This document shows, piece by piece, positions 9,942 through 19,444 of a stretch of DNA of 64,000 bases. The notes under the pieces are model-generated. The model was not told the DNA's origin, ran no database searches, and saw nothing but the letters and a program-made list of their open reading frames with translations. Positions within the stretch are counted from its first letter, which is position 1. Every line of letters starts with the position of its first letter. The translations under genes and the position numbers were made by a program. The stretch comes from Microcella alkaliphila. Lineage in GTDB: Bacteria > Actinomycetota > Actinomycetes > Actinomycetales > Microbacteriaceae. The stretch lies in the NCBI RefSeq assembly GCF_002355395.1, contig NZ_AP017315.1, positions 2,108,001 through 2,172,000 of the forward strand, read 5' to 3'.

Positions 9942-10313
9942 TTACATGTCGACGATCTGCTTGCCGAGCGGCAGCAACGCGACGGGCACCATCTTCAGGT
10001 TCGCCCACGCGAACGGGATGCCGATGATCGTGATTGCGAGGACAAGAGCCGACAGGATGTGTCCGATCGCGAGCCACCAGCCGGCGAGGACCACCCACAC
10101 GATGTTGCCGAGCGCGGACCCCACCCCGGCGGTGGGTCGATCGACCACGGTCTTGCCGAACGGCCACAGCGAATACACGCCGATGCGCCACGCGGCGATG
10201 CCCCACGGAATCGTGACGATGAGCACGACCATGATCAGGGCCGCCAACGCGTAACCGAGGAACAGCCACAGGCCCGACAGAATCAGCCAGATCACGTTGA
10301 GGATGACGCGCAT
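9942..10313 (-). CDS. YccF-family inner membrane protein
   Basis: A 123-aa protein with two copies of a hydrophobic hairpin that define YccF: LNVIWLILSGLWLFLGYAL with ITIPWGIAAWRIGVYSLWPFG-like sequence, then a second repeat with ITIIGIPFAWANLKMVPVAL. Function is unknown; the E. coli homologue is a membrane protein often linked to ion homeostasis. Start MRVILNV at 10313 is the family start. The frame continuing upstream runs into the tmRNA gene and is not coding. Confidence 0.88.
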   Translation of the reverse strand: MRVILNVIWLILSGLWLFLGYALAALIMVVLIVTIPWGIAAWRIGVYSLWPFGKTVVDRPTAGVGSALGNIVWVVLAGWWLAIGHILSALVLAITIIGIPFAWANLKMVPVALLPLGKQIVDM

Positions 10314-10384
10314 AGGCCCAGTCTTGCAGGGCAGCGCACAAACACGGGCGCGCGAACCCTCCAACAGTGCGTGACAACAACCCA

Positions 10385-10755
10385 TGGTGGAGATGGGGGG
10401 AATCGAACCCCCGTCCACTGCTGTGAGCCTGAGCCTTCTACGGGCGTAGTCTGCTGAGACGTTCTGCTCGGCCCCGACCTTTGTTGCAGACCCCTAGGTC
10501 GACGGGCCCAGCCTCAGAAAAAGTCCCGTGTGGCCCTGAGACGCAACCACACAGCAAGCCTCCTCAATGACGCCAGCGACCGGGGCGGAGGCGAACCCGG
10601 GCTGACGGACTATCTACTCTGCCTTAGGCGGCGAGAGCGAAGTCGGTGCGCTTAGCATTGGCACCTATTGGTTACAGGGAGCGTTTACGAGATAACCCTG
10701 CATCCTCGACCCGCTTCTCACAGTTTCGCAGGCAGTGTCGAAACCGATCATCCCC
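10385..10755 (-). ncRNA. ssrA: Transfer-messenger RNA (tmRNA)
   Basis: The 5' end GGGGATGATCGGTTTCGACA and the 3' end (T-arm GGTTCGATTCC, then CATCTCCACCA) pair as a 7-bp acceptor stem, GGGGATG with CATCTCC, including the G3-U wobble, and CCA is encoded at 10387-10385. The tag reading frame (10662-10624) encodes ANAKRTDFALAA followed by TAA. Length about 371 nt. It frees stalled ribosomes together with SmpB, encoded at 12452-12928. A TATACT box at 10919-10914 may drive a precursor with about 150 nt of 5' leader. Confidence 0.96.
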
Positions 10756-10927
10756 GTGGGACTCGCACCGGGCATCCCGTCGTCTGAAAAGAAGAATGGA
10801 TGCTCGTGCGAGCGAGTCGCTGTCACGCACTGTGGAGTTTCGTAAGTCGCCTGCTGCCGTTCGGGCCGGCCACCGGCGTTCTCACACGCTCGCGGAACCC
10901 GCGGCGTAGCCCTTCAGTATAGCCACG

Positions 10928-12400
10928 CTAGACCCCGTCGGGAACCCTGCCCGCACGCCGAGCACGGAGGTCGACGAGGGCGACGATGAGGGCGATCGAC
11001 ACGAACAGCACGATCACGGCACCCGCGTTCCGGTAGGCGTCTTGATACACGACGAGTTGCGAGAACATGCCCTCCTCGCGGTAGACGGTCGCGTAGAAGG
11101 CCGACACCGCCGCGGCGAGGCCCACGGCCGTGCCGACGCGCTGGCCGACCTGGCCGATCGAGCCGGCGACGCCGCCGGAGGTCACGGGCACTTCGGCAAG
11201 AGCAAGCGTCTGGTTGGGGGCGATGACCGCTCCCCCGCCCGCGCCGGCGACGAGCATCGCGACGGCCATCGCCCACGGCACGGCGATGGGCGGCAGCAGC
11301 AGGGCCGAGGCGACCGCTCCGCCGAAACCGGCGAGCACACCGACGAGACCGACGACGACGATGAGGCGCCCGTACCGATCGACGACCTTCCCCGAGTAGA
11401 AGGAGGTCACGGCGCTCGCCAGTGCGAACGGGATCGTGACCATTCCGGCGTAGACGGCGGGAAGATCGAGCCCGAGTTGCAGGAACAGCGTGAGCGTGAG
11501 GAACGTTGCCGGCATGGCGGCGAAGTAGGCCACCGCCAGCACGGTCGCGTTGCGGTAGCTGTGGATGCGGAACAGCGCGAAGTCGACGATCGCCGTGCGC
11601 CCGGCGGCGAGGTAGCGGCGCTCCCACGCGATGAACAGCGCGGCGATGGCGACGAAGACGCTAAGGAACCACCAGCGCGCGGGGTTGTCGTCGGGGCTGC
11701 CGGTCGTCAGCACGAACGGCAGCATGAGCGCCAGCACGCCCGCGCCGAGCAGCGCGGTGCCGACGAGGTCGAGGTCGGCTGGGCCGTCGGACGCGGGCTG
11801 GGTGCGCGGCAGCAGCTTGTAGGCGAACGGCAACAGCAGCAGCACGAGCGGCACGTTCATCCAGAAGATGAGGCGCCACCCGAGGTCGTCGCTGCCGAGG
11901 CTGACGAAGAGGCCGCCGAGGGTCGGGCCAAACGCGGTCGACAGCCCGATGACGGCGCCGAAGATACCGAACGCGCGCCCGCGCGCCGGGCCCTGGAAGA
12001 GCTGCTGGGTGAGCCCGAGCACCTGCGGCATGAGCAGCCCCGCCGAGATGCCTTGCAGGATGCGCGAGGCGATCAGCACCTCGACGGTCGGCGCGATGGC
12101 GCAGAACAGGCTGGCAAGCAGGAAGACGACGAGCCCGGCGAGGAACATCCGTCGCCGCGAGTTCAGGTCACCCCAGCGGCCGGCCGGCACGAGCACGACG
12201 CCGAACGCGAGCACGTAGCCGGCGACGATCAGCTGCACCTCCGTCGGGCCGGCGCCCAGCGACTGCTCGATCGCCGGAATGCCGACGTTCACCTTCGACA
12301 GGTCGAGAATCGTGAGCGAAGCGACCGCGACGGCGATCGCGAACGCCTGCCAACGGGTGCGGTCGGAGTACGTCACCTCGTCGCGCGCGCCGTCTGCCAC
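10928..12400 (-). CDS. MFS drug:H+ antiporter, DHA2 (14-TM) family
   Basis: A 490-aa transporter, GTG start. Motif A-like sequence GRWGDLNSRRRMFLAG follows TM2, and TM1 carries the LDLSKVNVGIPAIEQSLG segment, equivalent to the DHA2 L-D-x-T-x-V-N-V-A motif. About 14 hydrophobic segments are visible, as in QacA/EmrB/LfrA-type exporters. Substrate unknown. It sits between smpB and ssrA, separating the two rescue components, and has no adjacent regulator. Confidence 0.85.
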   Translation of the reverse strand: MADGARDEVTYSDRTRWQAFAIAVAVASLTILDLSKVNVGIPAIEQSLGAGPTEVQLIVAGYVLAFGVVLVPAGRWGDLNSRRRMFLAGLVVFLLASLFCAIAPTVEVLIASRILQGISAGLLMPQVLGLTQQLFQGPARGRAFGIFGAVIGLSTAFGPTLGGLFVSLGSDDLGWRLIFWMNVPLVLLLLPFAYKLLPRTQPASDGPADLDLVGTALLGAGVLALMLPFVLTTGSPDDNPARWWFLSVFVAIAALFIAWERRYLAAGRTAIVDFALFRIHSYRNATVLAVAYFAAMPATFLTLTLFLQLGLDLPAVYAGMVTIPFALASAVTSFYSGKVVDRYGRLIVVVGLVGVLAGFGGAVASALLLPPIAVPWAMAVAMLVAGAGGGAVIAPNQTLALAEVPVTSGGVAGSIGQVGQRVGTAVGLAAAVSAFYATVYREEGMFSQLVVYQDAYRNAGAVIVLFVSIALIVALVDLRARRAGRVPDGV

Positions 12401-12451
12401 AAGGGTCGAGCATAGACCGGGGGATGCTGTGCGCCCGGTGAGCGCGCTCCC

Positions 12452-12928
12452 CTACTCGCCGAGGCGGTTGCGGCTGCGCATCGCGCGCTCGGCCTCGCGC
12501 TTGTCTTGCTTCTCGCGCAGCGTCTGGCGCTTGTCGTACTCGCGCTTGCCCTTCGCGACCGCCAGTTCGACCTTCGCGCGGCCGTCGCTGAAGTAGATGC
12601 TCAGCGGGATCAGCGTGTAGCCGCCCTCTTTGGTCTTTTGGCTGATCTTGATGATCTGCTGCTTGTGCAGAAGAAGCTTGCGCTTGCGGCGCGGGGAGTG
12701 GTTGGTCCAGGTGCCCTGCGAGTACTCGGGGATGTGCACGGCATCGAGCCACGCCTCTCCCCCGTCGATGAAGCCGTAGCCGTCGACGAGGCTCGCCCGG
12801 CCTTGCCGCAGCGACTTCACCTCAGTGCCGCTCAGAACGAGCCCGGCCTCGAAGGTGTCCTCGATCGTGTAGTCGTGACGCGCCTTGCGGTTGGTCGCCA
12901 CGACCTTCTGACCCTGCTCTTTCGGCAT
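12452..12928 (-). CDS. smpB: SsrA-binding protein SmpB
   Basis: 158-aa partner of tmRNA that places it in the ribosomal A site. It shows [39 protein letters not shown] and the basic C-terminal tail [20 protein letters not shown] that mimics the codon-anticodon helix. ssrA lies 1.7 kb downstream on the same strand. An intrinsic-type hairpin follows ftsX, so smpB is probably transcribed separately. Confidence 0.97.
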   Translation of the reverse strand: MPKEQGQKVVATNRKARHDYTIEDTFEAGLVLSGTEVKSLRQGRASLVDGYGFIDGGEAWLDAVHIPEYSQGTWTNHSPRRKRKLLLHKQQIIKISQKTKEGGYTLIPLSIYFSDGRAKVELAVAKGKREYDKRQTLREKQDKREAERAMRSRNRLGE

Positions 12929-13012
12929 GGCGCCCCTCCTCTCGGCTCAGCGTTGCGAGTTCTCTCGCCCGGGCGCGCGGGGCAGCGCGCAGCCCTCCAG
13001 CATAGCCCGGCC

Positions 13013-13041
13013 CCGAGCATCCATTTCTGTTGGATGCTCGG
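13013..13041 (-). terminator. Hairpin between ftsX and smpB
   Basis: An 11-bp stem, CCGAGCATCCA / TGGATGCTCGG, with a 7-nt loop lies just after the ftsX stop. It is a plausible terminator for the prfB-ftsE-ftsX run and again contains the GGATGCTCG word. Confidence 0.7.
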
Positions 13042-13061
13042 TGCGCGTCGGTCGCGACCGA

Positions 13062-13976
13062 TCACACGCGCAGATACCGGCTGATTGCGACGTTCGACGC
13101 GATCGCGGCGAGCAGCCCGCCGGCGACGAGCAGCACGGGCGCGACGATGAGCGCGTCGTCGACGGTGACGAAGCTCGTGCCCGGGAGAGTTTGCGTCAGA
13201 TAGCCCTGTACGAAGAAGTGCACGATCGCGATGACGGCGCCGCCGGCGAGCAGCGAGCCGAGCAGGGCCGCGACGACGCCTTCGAGCACGAACGGGGTCT
13301 GGATGAAGCGGTTGGAGGCTCCGACAAGGCGCATGATGCCGAGCTCGCGTCGACGCGAGAAGGCGCTCAGGCGGATCGTGGTGGCGATCAGCAGGGCGGC
13401 GGCGACAAGCATGAGGGCGGCGATGCCCACCGCCGTGAGGCTCGACGCGTTCAGGATGGCGAAGATCTGGTCGAGGTAACTGCGCTGGTCGACAACCGAC
13501 TCGACCCCGGCGAGGCCCGCGAGCGCGTCGGAGAGGATCTGGCTCTGCTCGGGGTCGACGAGGTTCACCCAGAACGCCTCGGTCATGAGCTCGGGCGTGA
13601 CGAGGGAGGCGATCGCGTTGCCGGCGAACTGGTCTTGGAAGTTCTGGAACGCGAGCTCTTGGTCTTCGAAGTAGTACGCGTCGATGAACGGCGCGAGCGT
13701 CGCCGACTGCAGTTGCGCCTCGACGGCGGCGATCTGGTCGTCGGTGGCGGCCTGCTGGTCGCAGCTGCCGGCGGTCGCGAAGTCGGTGCAGAAGTACACG
13801 GCGACCTGCGCACGGTCGTACCAATACGTCTTCATCTGCGTGATCTGCGACTGCAGGAGGATCGCGGTGCCGACGAAGGTGAGCGAGATGAAGGTCACGA
13901 GCACGACCGAGACGACCATCGAGAGGTTGCGGCGAAGCCCCTGCCCGACCTCACTGAGAACGAGTCCGAGCCTCAC
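13062..13976 (-). CDS. ftsX: Cell division ABC transporter permease FtsX
   Basis: 304-aa membrane partner of FtsE that regulates peptidoglycan hydrolases at the septum. Topology is the FtsX type: TM1 ([19 protein letters not shown]), a ~130-residue extracellular domain with a short-cysteine pair ([10 protein letters not shown]), then three C-terminal TM segments ([50 protein letters not shown]). The start overlaps the ftsE stop by 4 nt. Confidence 0.95.
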   Translation of the reverse strand: MRLGLVLSEVGQGLRRNLSMVVSVVLVTFISLTFVGTAILLQSQITQMKTYWYDRAQVAVYFCTDFATAGSCDQQAATDDQIAAVEAQLQSATLAPFIDAYYFEDQELAFQNFQDQFAGNAIASLVTPELMTEAFWVNLVDPEQSQILSDALAGLAGVESVVDQRSYLDQIFAILNASSLTAVGIAALMLVAAALLIATTIRLSAFSRRRELGIMRLVGASNRFIQTPFVLEGVVAALLGSLLAGGAVIAIVHFFVQGYLTQTLPGTSFVTVDDALIVAPVLLVAGGLLAAIASNVAISRYLRV

Positions 13977-14707
13977 GGGGTGACCTCCGCCGGGCCGAAG
14001 GACTGCTCGCGCACGAGCGGCACGGCCTGCGTGTAGCTGCCGCCGCGTTCGTCGCGCACGATGCGGCCGCCAACGAGCTCGACGACGCGGCGCTGCAGCC
14101 GGTCGACGATGCCGACGTCGTGGGTCGCCATGACGACGGTCGTGCCGTTCGCGTTGATGCGCTGCAAGAGCGTCATGATGCCGTCGGAGGTTGCGGGGTC
14201 GAGGTTTCCGGTCGGCTCGTCGGCGAGCAGGATCGACGGCTTGTTGACGACGGCGCGCGCGATCGCGACGCGCTGCTGCTCGCCGCCCGACAGCTCGTGC
14301 GGGAAGCGCCCGCCCTTGCCGTCGAGGCCGACGGTCGCGAGCGCGTCGGGCACGGCCTCGTGGATGAATCCCTTCGACTTGCCGATGACCTGCAGGGTGA
14401 AGGCGACGTTGTCGAACACGGTCTTGTTCGGCAGAAGCCGGAAGTCTTGGAAGACGACGCCGAGGTTGCGGCGGAAGTACGGCACCTTGCGGCTCGAGAT
14501 GCGGCCGAGGTCTTGCCCGAGCACGTGGATCTGCCCCGAGGTGGGGCGCTCCTCCTTCAGCACGAGGCGCAAAAAGCTCGACTTACCCGAGCCGGACGCG
14601 CCCACGAGGAAGACGAACTCGCCCGCGAGAATTTCGAGGTCGACGGCGTTCAGCGCCGGCCTCGCGTTGCCGCGGTACACCTTGGTGACCTCATCGAATC
14701 GAATCAC
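13973..14707 (-). CDS. ftsE: Cell division ATP-binding protein FtsE
   Basis: 244-aa ABC ATPase, GTG start. Walker [16 protein letters not shown]-loop VFQDFRLLP, signature [14 protein letters not shown], Walker [14 protein letters not shown] and the switch His in MATHDVGIV are all intact. The C-terminal extension after the ATPase core is short and acidic. It works with FtsX, directly downstream and overlapping, and is preceded by prfB, the conserved prfB-ftsE-ftsX-smpB order of actinobacteria. Confidence 0.96.
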   Translation of the reverse strand: MIRFDEVTKVYRGNARPALNAVDLEILAGEFVFLVGASGSGKSSFLRLVLKEERPTSGQIHVLGQDLGRISSRKVPYFRRNLGVVFQDFRLLPNKTVFDNVAFTLQVIGKSKGFIHEAVPDALATVGLDGKGGRFPHELSGGEQQRVAIARAVVNKPSILLADEPTGNLDPATSDGIMTLLQRINANGTTVVMATHDVGIVDRLQRRVVELVGGRIVRDERGGSYTQAVPLVREQSFGPAEVTP

Positions 14708-14795
14708 GCCGGTCAGCGTAGGCGGGGGCGCGGGATGCGCGGGGTTGCCACGCGCGCGCCACCTCGACTCTCAGGCGCCCCTTACGTGCGCCGGG

Positions 14796-15905
14796 TTAAT
14801 CGGTGGGCTTTTGCTTGCGCCACTTGATGCCGGCGGCGATGAACGCGTCGAGGTCGCCGTCGAACACCTTCGAGGGGTTGCCCTCTTCGTGCTCGGTGCG
14901 GAGGTCTTTCACCATTTGATACGGGGCGAGCACGTAGGAGCGCATCTGATCGCCCCAGCTGGCGGTGATCGTGCCCGCGAGCTCTTTCTTCGTCGCGGCT
15001 TCCTGCTCTTTCTGCAGCAGGAGCAGCCGTGACTGCAACACGCGCATGGCGGCCGCGCGGTTCTGGATCTGGCTCTTCTCGTTCTGCATCGACACCACGG
15101 TGCCGGTCGGCAGGTGCGTGATGCGCACGGCCGAGTCGGTCGTGTTGACGCTCTGGCCGCCGGGGCCCGACGAGCGAAACACGTCGACGCGGATGTCGGA
15201 CTCGGGAATCTCGATCTCGGCGGTCTCCTCCATGAGGGGAATCACCTCGACCGCGGCGAAGCTCGTCTGGCGTTTGCCGGCCGCACCGAAGGGGCTCATG
15301 CGCACGAGTCGGTGGGTGCCCGCCTCGACGCTGAGCAGCCCGAACGCGTGCGGGGCGTCGATCTGGAACGTCGTCGACTTGATGCCGGCCTCTTCGGCGT
15401 ACGAGGTGTCCATGACGGTTGCCGGGTAGCCGTGCTGCTCGGCCCAGCGCAGGTACATACGCTGCAGCATCTCGGCGAAGTCGGCGGCGTCGACACCGCC
15501 GGCGCCCGAGCGAATCGTGACCACGGCGGGGCGGTCATCGTACTCGCCGTCGAGTAGCGTCTGCACCTCGAGATCGCCGAGCGTCTTCTCGATGCCGGCA
15601 AGCTCCTCGGCGGCCTCAGCGGCTGAGTCGGCGTCGTCGGCTTCGCGGGCGAGCTCGATAAGCACCTCGAGGTCGTCGAGGCGCTGCTCGAGTTCGGTGA
15701 TGCGCTTTAGTTCGGCCTGCTTGTGGCTGAGCGCGCTCGTGACTTTTTGGGCGGCGTCGACGTCGTCCCACAAATCGGGGGCGGCGGCCTTCTCGCCCAG
15801 CTCGGCGATCTCCGCGGCGAGGCGGTCGACGTCGACGACGGCGCGGATGTCGCGGAAGGTGGAGCGGGCGGCGGCGATGCGCTCAGAAAAATCGAGGTCG
15901 AACAT
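14796..15905 (-). CDS. prfB: Peptide chain release factor 2
   Basis: 369-aa RF2 that terminates at UGA and UAA. The GGQ catalytic motif occurs in [20 protein letters not shown] and the codon-recognition SPF tripeptide in [12 protein letters not shown]. The gene is one continuous frame, so the programmed +1 frameshift that autoregulates prfB in many bacteria is absent here, as is usual in actinobacteria. Its 88-nt gap to ftsE suggests co-transcription. Confidence 0.97.
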   Translation of the reverse strand: MFDLDFSERIAAARSTFRDIRAVVDVDRLAAEIAELGEKAAAPDLWDDVDAAQKVTSALSHKQAELKRITELEQRLDDLEVLIELAREADDADSAAEAAEELAGIEKTLGDLEVQTLLDGEYDDRPAVVTIRSGAGGVDAADFAEMLQRMYLRWAEQHGYPATVMDTSYAEEAGIKSTTFQIDAPHAFGLLSVEAGTHRLVRMSPFGAAGKRQTSFAAVEVIPLMEETAEIEIPESDIRVDVFRSSGPGGQSVNTTDSAVRITHLPTGTVVSMQNEKSQIQNRAAAMRVLQSRLLLLQKEQEAATKKELAGTITASWGDQMRSYVLAPYQMVKDLRTEHEEGNPSKVFDGDLDAFIAAGIKWRKQKPTD

Positions 15906-16001
15906 TGTGCCCCCAGCCTATCGGCGTGACCAGCGCCGCCCCCGAGCGTTAGGATCGCAGTGACGTCGCCCCGTGCATCCCGATGTGTGTAAAGGAGCCC
16001 C

Positions 16002-16721
16002 GTGTCGACCGCCACGCTGACTGCCGCGCTCACGCATCGTCTCGCGCTGTTCGCCGCCGGTCAGCTGCTGCTCACGGTGATCTTCGCGCTCGCGGGCGTC
16101 GCCGAACCGTTCGCCGCGGCCGGCGCCTGGTGGCCGGTCACGGCGATCGTCGTGAACGTCGTCTCGCTCGTGCTGATGCGGTGGTGGCTGCACCGCCACG
16201 ACAGGCGCCTGCGCGACGTGTACCGCGTCGAGCCGCACCGCGTGCCGCGCGTGCTGGGGCTGGTCGCGCTCGTGACGGTGATCGCGCTGGCACTCGGAGC
16301 CGCGGGAAGCCTCGGTCTCGGCGCCCTGCTGTTCGGCGATCCGCAGCTGGCGGTCGCCGCGCTCGTGCAGCCGCTGCCGGCGTGGGCGATCATCCCGGTC
16401 GTCGTGGTGTTTCCGCTGACGACCGCGGCGGTCGAGTTGCCGCTGTATTTCGGCATCGTGCTGCCCGAGCTGCGCGAGCGGGGCCTCGGCGAGTGGAGCG
16501 CCGTTCTGATCGCCGGTGGCGCGCTCGCGGTGCAGCACGTGGCGCTTCCGTTGAGCACTGACCCGGCGTTCATCGCCTGGCGGGCGCTGATGTTCGTCGC
16601 CTTCGCCGTGTTTCTCGCGCTCGCCCTGTCGCGCAGGCCCGTGCTGCTTCCTTACCTCGTGGGCATTCACTATCTGCTCGACCTGGCGGTCGCGCTGCAG
16701 TTCGCCGGCGTCGCGCGCTAG
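16002..16721 (+). CDS. Multispanning membrane protein, possible degenerate CPBP/Abi-type
   Basis: 239-aa protein, GTG start, with about seven hydrophobic segments. Histidines in AVQHVAL and GIHYLLDLAV (H-x3-D-like) resemble motifs 2 and 3 of CPBP intramembrane proteases. The first motif, normally EExxxR, appears only as AVELPLYFGIVLPELRER, lacking the paired glutamates. It may therefore be an inactive relative, or the likeness may be chance. The 3' end overlaps the convergent SDR gene by 4 nt. Confidence 0.6.
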   Translation: MSTATLTAALTHRLALFAAGQLLLTVIFALAGVAEPFAAAGAWWPVTAIVVNVVSLVLMRWWLHRHDRRLRDVYRVEPHRVPRVLGLVALVTVIALALGAAGSLGLGALLFGDPQLAVAALVQPLPAWAIIPVVVVFPLTTAAVELPLYFGIVLPELRERGLGEWSAVLIAGGALAVQHVALPLSTDPAFIAWRALMFVAFAVFLALALSRRPVLLPYLVGIHYLLDLAVALQFAGVAR

Positions 16722-17677
16722 GTGCTGCTGTCGGGCGCGGGTGGCGCTGACAGCGTGCTCGCGGCCGACCGAGTGTTCGCGGGCGCGTCCGCGCTCGATG
16801 GGGAGTGGGCGCTGGAGGCCGAGCGCACGCTCGACACCGACTGCGCGCTCGCGGCCGACTGCGCACTCAGCGGAGTGGCGACCTCGAGCGACATCTCGGC
16901 GGCCATCCGCGCCGCCGGATGCATGTCGGCGTCGACGGGATGCTCGGGGGCGGGAACCGTCTCGGTGGGCGCCGCCGGAATGTCGGTGAACGCGGTCGAC
17001 GGCAGATCCTTCTCGCCATTCACGATCGCCTCGACGATGCGGGCGGCGACCGCCTCGGGGAGGTACCCGGTGGGGAACTTCGGCGTCTCGCCCGCGATGG
17101 GGTGCCGCGACAGCTCGGTCTCGGTGTGGCCGGGGCGGGCATCCAGGACGCGGATCTTCTGGCGGCGCAGCTCGCGCGCGGCGACCTGCGTGAACGCGTG
17201 CAGGGCCGTCTTGACGGCGGAGTAGGCGGCGAGCCCGTTCGTGGGGCTCTCGGCGACGAGGCCCGACAGGGTGACGACGAAGGGCTCTCCCCCGGCTTCG
17301 GCGCTCTTCGCGAGCGAGTCGGTGGCGGCGCGCATGACGCGCACGGGCCCGGCGGCGTTGACCTGCCAGAGCTGTTCGAGGGTGTCATTGGTGAGTTCGG
17401 CGATCGGCCCGAAGGCGACGACCCCCGCTGCGTTGATGACGCCGTCGAGCCTGCCGTTCGCGGTCACGGCCGTCGCGACGAGGGTGCGGGCGAAGTTCGG
17501 GTCGGCCAGGTCGCCGGGCACGAAGGTCGCCGGGATGCCGAGCGCTTCGATGTTGGTCATGTTTCGGCCGCTCAGTGTGAGCTTCGCGCCGCGCTCGTGC
17601 AGCAGGCGCGCGATGTGCCGGCCGAGTCCGCCCGTTGCGCCCACGACAATGATCGACGCGCCCTTCAGGTTGGTCAT
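16718..17677 (-). CDS. Short-chain dehydrogenase/reductase with a long Ala/Ser C-terminal tail
   Basis: 319-aa SDR. The cofactor motif GATGGLGRHIA lies at residue ~14, NAAG near 87, and the active-site YSAVK near 153 with an upstream serine in TLSGLVAES. The catalytic domain ends near residue 225. The remainder is a low-complexity tail made of repeats such as SAQSAASAQSVSSVRSASS, unusual for the family. Substrate not predictable. The gene stands alone, with an overlapping convergent neighbour. Confidence 0.85.
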   Translation of the reverse strand: MTNLKGASIIVVGATGGLGRHIARLLHERGAKLTLSGRNMTNIEALGIPATFVPGDLADPNFARTLVATAVTANGRLDGVINAAGVVAFGPIAELTNDTLEQLWQVNAAGPVRVMRAATDSLAKSAEAGGEPFVVTLSGLVAESPTNGLAAYSAVKTALHAFTQVAARELRRQKIRVLDARPGHTETELSRHPIAGETPKFPTGYLPEAVAARIVEAIVNGEKDLPSTAFTDIPAAPTETVPAPEHPVDADMHPAARMAAEMSLEVATPLSAQSAASAQSVSSVRSASSAHSPSSADAPANTRSAASTLSAPPAPDSST

Positions 17678-17802
17678 GCGGTGAGCGTATCGGCCGCACT
17701 CCGGGAACGTGCATGGGGCACTCAGAAAACTCAGTGAGCGCGCAGGTTTGGTGTGCGCGGGTGTTGACGACGCGGGTCGCGGCGGTGCGGGAACCGTGGC
17801 CT

Positions 17803-18273
17803 CTACTGCAGCACGCTGCGGGCGGTCGCCGTCACCTCGATCGTCAGCCCCTCCGGCACGAACAGGGTGACGACGGGCGGGCGCCAGGCGGCCTCGAGCG
17901 TCACTTCGGCGGAGACCCCGTCGGGGGTGCGGGCGGCGACGAGGCGCAGGGCCTCGAATTCCGACGTGGGCGCCTCGCTCAGGTACGCGCCCACGTCGCG
18001 CGCGACGCCGGCGTCATCGAGCCTCGGTCGCAGGCTGCCGTCGGGCGCGCGCACCGCGTCAAGGTCGAACGACTCGGCTCCGACGAGCGCGGCCCCGTCG
18101 GCCAGCGTGAACAGTCGCTTGCGTTCGAGGTAGAGCGAGGTGGCGGCCGAGACCAGCAGCACGACGACGAGTCCGAGCGCGGCGTAGCCGGCGATCAGCG
18201 GGAGGATGGATCCGGTGTCGTCGGCGAGCATCCGGGATGCGCGGGGCGACGTCGCGCGCGCTCGTCGCCTCAT
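17803..18273 (-). CDS. TadG-like pilus-locus protein
   Basis: 156 aa with a single N-terminal membrane segment (LIAGYAALGLVVVLLVSAAT) after the TadE/G-type DDTGSILP. It then reads LYLERKRLFTLADGAALVGAE, typical of putative Flp pilus-assembly TadG-like proteins (the helicase/secretion-neighbourhood TadE-like family in mycobacteria). The start at 18273 overlaps the upstream stop (ATGA). A longer frame reading upstream is a shadow of the neighbouring gene. Last gene of the tad operon. Confidence 0.8.
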   Translation of the reverse strand: MRRRARATSPRASRMLADDTGSILPLIAGYAALGLVVVLLVSAATSLYLERKRLFTLADGAALVGAESFDLDAVRAPDGSLRPRLDDAGVARDVGAYLSEAPTSEFEALRLVAARTPDGVSAEVTLEAAWRPPVVTLFVPEGLTIEVTATARSVLQ

Positions 18274-18773
18274 CGCGCGCCCCAGAATCGCGAGACCTGC
18301 TGGGTGGCGGCCGCATCGATGGGCACGGCGAGCGGCGTGCGCAGGTCGAGCACGTCGGGGACGAGCGGCAGCGGCACGCGCGCGCTGACCTCGACCGTGA
18401 CCCAGCCACGGCGGGTGTGGCAGGCGGCGGGGTTGGGCTGGCACGAGATCGTGAGGTCGACGGCCTCGGCAGCGACCCCGTGGTCGGCGAGTGCGAGCTC
18501 GAGCGCCCGCGCGGCCGCGGCGCTGCCCGCGGCGGTGTCGGGAGCCTGCACGAAGACGCGGGCTGCGTGGCGGGCCGCCCCCTCGGTGGCGAGCGCGGCG
18601 GACTGGATCGTAGCGAGCGCGACGATCAGGTACACGAGCGGAATAAGCAGGAGCATCCCGGCGGTGATGAATTCGAGCGAAGCGGAGCCGTCGTCGGCCG
18701 CCGCGCGGTCGAGGAGACGGCGCCGGGCGTCGCTCCGCCGTCGAATCTCAGCGCAGCGGTTCGAGCGCCGCAC
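18270..18773 (-). CDS. TadE-like minor pilin protein
   Basis: 167 aa. After a basic N-terminus the motif DDGSASLEFITAGMLLLIPL gives the TadE signature, in which Glu follows a small-residue run before the hydrophobic helix. An exported domain follows with a pair of cysteines (ISCQPNPAACHTRRG). The predicted location is the pilus base or the cell envelope. It overlaps the upstream tadE-like gene by 26 nt, which is unusual, so the true start may be slightly internal. Confidence 0.78.
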   Translation of the reverse strand: MRRSNRCAEIRRRSDARRRLLDRAAADDGSASLEFITAGMLLLIPLVYLIVALATIQSAALATEGAARHAARVFVQAPDTAAGSAAAARALELALADHGVAAEAVDLTISCQPNPAACHTRRGWVTVEVSARVPLPLVPDVLDLRTPLAVPIDAAATQQVSRFWGAR

Positions 18774-19140
18774 GGCCGCTCACCTCCAGGGCTCCGTCAA
18801 TGCCGAACAGCCCCACCATCGGTAGCGGCGCGCGAACCGTCACCACGACAACGGGATGCTCGCCGAACGTTCCGAATCCGGCGCCCACGTCGCCGGCGTA
18901 GCGCGGCCCAATCGCGGTCGCGATGAGCTCGCGGGAGCGCTCGACACCCGCCTCGAGCGAACTGTCGGCGAGCGCCGCGAACCGGGCACCCTCGGCCGCG
19001 GCGTCGATCAGCGTGGTGCGCACGTGCAGGGCGAGAGCCAGCTGCAGCACGGCCAGCAGCACGAGGGTGAGCAGGGTGCCGACAAGCACGAACTCGACCG
19101 GGGCCGAGCCGCGGTCGTCGTCGAGTCGTCGAGTCGTCAT
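18748..19140 (-). CDS. TadE family pilus assembly protein
   Basis: 130 aa, with DDDRGSAPVEFVLVGTLLTLVLLA at the N-terminus in the classic TadE pattern (Glu flanking the membrane helix) and the downstream AAAEGARFAAL segment. Together with the two following genes it forms a run of three TadE/G-like proteins, matching actinobacterial tad loci. It lies 47 nt after the pilin-like DUF4244 gene. Confidence 0.85.
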   Translation of the reverse strand: MTTRRLDDDRGSAPVEFVLVGTLLTLVLLAVLQLALALHVRTTLIDAAAEGARFAALADSSLEAGVERSRELIATAIGPRYAGDVGAGFGTFGEHPVVVVTVRAPLPMVGLFGIDGALEVSGRAALEPLR

Positions 19141-19187
19141 GGGCGCCGAATGCGGGGGCGGGCGTCGCTGTCGTTGTCGTCGCGCGC

Positions 19188-19364
19188 CTAAAAGGTCGCT
19201 ACGCGGTCGATCGCCTGCTGGAAGACGCCAGACAGGGCGGGGCCGGCGAGCGCCCAGATCAGGATGACGAGGCCCGCGGTCATGAGCGTGATGAGCACCC
19301 AGCCGGGCACATCCCCTCGGTCATCGTCGAGGTGGCGGGCGAGTCGGGCGCGGAGACGGGACAT
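19188..19364 (-). CDS. Small DUF4244-type Flp-pilin-like protein
   Basis: 58 aa: a basic N-terminal leader (MSRLRARLARHLDDDRGDVP) followed by one long hydrophobic helix (ITLMTAGLVILIWALAGPAL). Length, position between tadC and tadE, and sequence match the DUF4244 proteins of actinobacterial tad operons, probably the major pilin. The glycine-aspartate in the leader could be the prepilin cleavage region, but no prepilin peptidase gene is in the window. Confidence 0.82.
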   Translation of the reverse strand: MSRLRARLARHLDDDRGDVPGWVLITLMTAGLVILIWALAGPALSGVFQQAIDRVATF

Positions 19365-19444
19365 GACGATTCCTTCCGGGGGCGGGATGAACGCGAGCAA
19401 TAATGCGCGTTCCAGTGAGGCGAGTGGTGACCTGTCCACAGGCG

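Noticed and set aside
9915..10380. Alternative minus-strand frame overlapping YccF and the tmRNA 3' end
   Set aside because: Shadow frame; YccF in the other frame matches a known family and the tmRNA 3' region is RNA, not coding.
15700..15905. RF2 programmed frameshift site
   Set aside because: The prfB frame is continuous from ATG with no in-frame TGA near codon 25.
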